Notes under the pieces: model-generated
What the model saw: the letters and a program-made list of their open reading frames with translations, nothing else
What the model was told of the DNA's origin: nothing
Databases searched by the model: none
Source: Brevundimonas sp. UBA4553
GTDB lineage: Bacteria > Pseudomonadota > Alphaproteobacteria > Caulobacterales > Caulobacteraceae
DNA: 64,000 nt
Direction of reading: 5' to 3'
Assembly (NCBI RefSeq): GCF_002387245.1
Contig: NZ_DGLD01000019.1
Span: 248,001 to 312,000 of the forward strand
In this document: piece by piece, positions 61,619 through 64,000 of the stretch
Position numbering within the stretch: the stretch's first letter is position 1
Layout: every line of letters starts with the position of its first letter
Position numbers and translations under genes: made by a program

Positions 61619-62463
61619 GCCGAGGGCCGTTGATAGACGATGGCGTCGGGAAAGCGCCGGACGGTGAAGCGGTCGGTGATCCGGGACATCGACTCCGTGT
61701 GACCCAGGCAGATGAATCCGCCTGGCGCGAGGTTGTCGAACAGGTGATCCGCCGCCCTGGCCCGGGAATCTTCATCGAAGTAGATCAGGACGTTCCGGCA
61801 GAAAATCACGTCGAAGAGGCCCTGATCCTTCATTGAGCCGCGATCGACGAGATTGGCGGGGCGGAAGGTCACTGACTCGCGCAGGTCCTGGATCAGCCGC
61901 CGCCGCCCGCGGTTCGAGGGTTCGAAATAGGCGTTCGCCACCGTTTCGGGCAGCCGGCTCAACGACCGCTCGCCGTAGATCGCCTCCTTGGCTGCGGTCA
62001 GGGCGTCGCCGTCGATGTCGGAGCCGACGATCTCTACATTATAGGCGTCCACCAGCGGCCAGTTCTCGAGCAGCCACAAGGCGATCGAATAGGCCTCCTC
62101 TCCGGTCGAGCAGGGCTGGGACCAGATCCGGATACGATCGCCGGCGCCTCGGGTTCGGACGATTTCCGGCAGAAGGCTGCTGCTGAGGCACCGAAGCTGA
62201 TGTTCCTCGCGATAGAAGTAGGTCTCGTTGACGGTGAAGCTGCTGATCACCGCGCGCGTTTCTGCGTCGTCGGCCCGCAGGCGCAGCAGGTAGTCGGCGA
62301 AGGACGCGCTGCGCGTCGCCGCCAGACGATCATGAAGGCGCCGTTCAATATAGTATCGCTTAGTCTCGCCGAACTGCATGCCGGTGCGAGCATAGAGAAA
62401 GTCGCAGAAGCGCCGCAGTTCTTCGGCGGTCAGGACCGGGACGGCCGGCGCCCGGACGGTCAT
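61615..62463 (-). CDS. cheR: Chemotaxis methyltransferase CheR
   Basis: Protein of 282 residues. The N-terminal helical domain includes YARTGMQFGETKRYYIERRL, then the SAM site (IRIWSQPCSTGEEAYSIALW), the second loop (EIVGSDIDGDALTAAKEAIY) and GLFDVIFCRNVLIYFDEDSR, with FICLGHTESM near the end. It methylates receptor glutamates. The start overlaps the stop of cheB by 4 bases. Confidence 0.94.
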   Translation of the reverse strand: MTVRAPAVPVLTAEELRRFCDFLYARTGMQFGETKRYYIERRLHDRLAATRSASFADYLLRLRADDAETRAVISSFTVNETYFYREEHQLRCLSSSLLPEIVRTRGAGDRIRIWSQPCSTGEEAYSIALWLLENWPLVDAYNVEIVGSDIDGDALTAAKEAIYGERSLSRLPETVANAYFEPSNRGRRRLIQDLRESVTFRPANLVDRGSMKDQGLFDVIFCRNVLIYFDEDSRARAADHLFDNLAPGGFICLGHTESMSRITDRFTVRRFPDAIVYQRPSA

Positions 62464-63569
62464 GACCGCCCCGCCAAATCGGTCAGGCCGTTCGCCACCT
62501 GATCCAGCGGGAGCACGGCCTCGGCGCCTCCAGAGCGCACCAGCGCTCCCGGCATGCCCCAGACCACGGCCGTTTCTTCCGCTTCGGCAATCGTTCGACC
62601 GCCGCCAGCCTTCAGCCGGGAGAGGGCGGCCGCGCCGTCGTCTCCCATGCCGGTTAGCAGCACGCCGATGAGCCTTTCAGCCGACACATGCTCCAGGGCG
62701 CTGTCGACCATGCGGTCTACGCTGGGATGCCAGCGGTGGGCCGCGCTCGTCGGGGTCGGCAGGGCCGCCAACGCGCCGGAACGACGGCTGATGATCAGGT
62801 CCGCGTCGCCGCGGGCGATGTAGACGGTCCCGGGTTCGAGAACCATCGGTCGAACGACCTCCCTGACAGACAGGGCGCATAGGCGATCCAGCCGGGTCGC
62901 CAGCGCCCCGGTGAAGGTGGCGGGCATGTGCTGGGCCACGACGATCGGCCAGGGAAAGTCCGCCGGGAGGGGCGCCAGCACCGCGTCCAACGCGGGCGGC
63001 CCGCCGGTGGAGCTGCCGATCAGAACCAGCCGCTCCACGCTATCGTCCACGACGGGCGACAACCTCGTGCGAGCTGCGGCCGCAACGGATCGAGGGCGGC
63101 CGAGAGGTCGTCCGGCGAGAGCCGTTCCGCCGGTTTTCAGGCGCACCCTTTCGGCAAGACGGTGCGTCCCACCCAGCCGCGCGCCGGACGCCGACCGAAC
63201 CTTTTCGACCAACAGCGGCCCGAACACGTCGACCTTCAGGGAAATCGCCCCGCCGGGCTTGGGAATGAAATCCACTGCGCCGAGCGACAGGGCGTCCAGC
63301 GTCTCGCGCGCGCCGTCCCCTGTGAGGGCTGAGAACATCACCACCGGGCAGGGATGCTCGATCATGATTCGGTCAAGACAGGCCAGCCCGTCCATCTGGG
63401 GCATCTGGATATCGAGGGTGATCACGTGGGGCTTGAGTTCTGGCAGGAGGGCCAGGGCCTCGAGCCCGTTTTTCGCGAAGGCGACCTCGACATCCGCCTC
63501 GCCGGCGAAAACCTCGCCGATCAGTCGTCGCATCAGGGCGGAATCATCGACGGCCAGGAGGCGGATCAC
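62460..63569 (-). CDS. cheB: Chemotaxis methylesterase CheB
   Basis: Protein of 369 residues. Receiver with DDSALMRRL and phospho-aspartate 53 in ITLDIQMPQMDGLACL, a linker, and the methylesterase domain with the catalytic residues: LIGSSTGGPPALDAVL (serine), VVAQHMPATFTGALATRLD (histidine) and GVLLTGMGDDGAAALSRL (aspartate). It removes methyl groups from receptors, activated by CheA. GTG at 63569 overlaps the cheW stop, so translation is coupled. Confidence 0.94.
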   Translation of the reverse strand: MIRLLAVDDSALMRRLIGEVFAGEADVEVAFAKNGLEALALLPELKPHVITLDIQMPQMDGLACLDRIMIEHPCPVVMFSALTGDGARETLDALSLGAVDFIPKPGGAISLKVDVFGPLLVEKVRSASGARLGGTHRLAERVRLKTGGTALAGRPLGRPRSVAAAARTRLSPVVDDSVERLVLIGSSTGGPPALDAVLAPLPADFPWPIVVAQHMPATFTGALATRLDRLCALSVREVVRPMVLEPGTVYIARGDADLIISRRSGALAALPTPTSAAHRWHPSVDRMVDSALEHVSAERLIGVLLTGMGDDGAAALSRLKAGGGRTIAEAEETAVVWGMPGALVRSGGAEAVLPLDQVANGLTDLAGRS

Positions 63570-64000
63570 GATCCGATCCCGATCCTCGAGATGTCCATGT
63601 CGGCCAACAGGTCGCGCTCGGCGCGGTCCAGCAGCGCCTTCGGCTCGATGAGCAGGATCAGCCGTTCGCCGCCATCCAGCGTGGCGACACGGGTGAACAG
63701 CCGGCCCGCGTCAGCTGTGAAATCGGGAGCGGGGTCCATCTGGGTCTCGGCGATGCCGAGGATCTCGCTGACAGCGTCCACGATAAAGCCGGTCTGTCGC
63801 GCTTCTACAGTCGTCACGATGACGCGCGGCTGTCCCAAGGCTGCGGATGTCGGCGCCTGGAAGCGCCGGCGTTGATCTATGACCGGGGTGACCCTGCCGC
63901 GGAGGTTGAGGACGCCTTCCACGAAGGCGGGGGCGCGGGGCACGCGGGTGAGGCGCTCCGGGAGGCGCGCGACCTCGCCCACGGCCGCCAGCGGCAATCC
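63566..64000 (-). CDS. cheW: CheW coupling protein, 5' end beyond the window
   Basis: Partial gene of about 145 residues without its first part. The visible CheW fold includes LPLAAVGEVARLPERLTRVP, APAFVEGVLNLRGRVTPVID, VIVTTVEARQTGFIVDAVSE and ERLILLIEPKALL. The G-V-L-N-L-R-G block is the family signature. It links receptors to CheA. The start codon is missing because the window ends inside the gene. It leads into cheB with a 4-base overlap. Confidence 0.88.
   Translation of the reverse strand, partial: GLPLAAVGEVARLPERLTRVPRAPAFVEGVLNLRGRVTPVIDQRRRFQAPTSAALGQPRVIVTTVEARQTGFIVDAVSEILGIAETQMDPAPDFTADAGRLFTRVATLDGGERLILLIEPKALLDRAERDLLADMDISRIGIGS

Noticed and set aside
1..64000. tRNA genes, rRNA genes or a CRISPR array
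   Set aside because: No TTCGA-type T-loop with a matching cloverleaf, no conserved rRNA segment and no regular direct repeats were noticed.

Overview
The window reads as chromosomal DNA of a high-GC alphaproteobacterium of the Caulobacteraceae, most likely Brevundimonas or a close relative. Supporting signs are two GTTC-N7-GTTC LexA boxes, imuA-imuB-dnaE2 mutasome genes, a FixL/FixJ pair with a heme-type PAS, HWE-type histidine kinases, TonB receptors, and a lasso-peptide locus of the caulobacterial type (precursor, protease, cyclase, isopeptidase, TonB receptor, FecI/FecR). No genus was confirmed by any search.

Layout. 1-4.2 kb is accessory DNA: the tail of a ParB-like gene, two single-stranded-DNA-binding paralogs, an OLD-type ATPase cut at its 3' end, and a scar made of TonB-receptor, IS110 and tyrosine-recombinase remnants. 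4.2-8.8 kb holds a cupin protein, an NAD(P)H-hydrate dehydratase, a histidine phosphatase and an alternative oxidase. 9-15.7 kb is signalling: fixLJ divergent from the alternative oxidase, a hybrid kinase and an HWE-type kinase. 15.8-24.2 kb is a run of small genes (membrane proteins, four-helix and ferritin-like stress proteins, unknown short proteins) with orphan terminator hairpins. 24.2-29.1 kb carries a fragment duplicated elsewhere in the window, an alpha/beta hydrolase, an MscS channel and an SLC13-type transporter.

29.4-39.0 kb is the most interesting part: a complete lasso-peptide system. An ECF sigma factor, a FecR anti-sigma factor, a TonB receptor with a signalling domain and an isopeptidase run rightward. 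The cyclase, protease and a 40-residue precursor gene run leftward to meet them. No ABC exporter is present. The architecture suggests that the peptide is imported, sensed and opened by the same locus.

39.3-56 kb is rich in DNA repair: dinB-alkB behind a LexA box, dnaE2, xthA, and imuA-imuB behind a second LexA box, with dnaE2 physically separated from imuAB. Between them lie miscellaneous enzymes, a decayed nucleotidyltransferase-HEPN gene and several small genes. 56.0-64.0 kb is a tightly overlapped leftward chemotaxis operon (cheW-cheB-cheR-cheA, a small STAS-like protein, a CheY-like regulator, a CheC-like protein, a PAS hybrid kinase) that runs off the right edge. I saw no tRNA, rRNA or CRISPR array.
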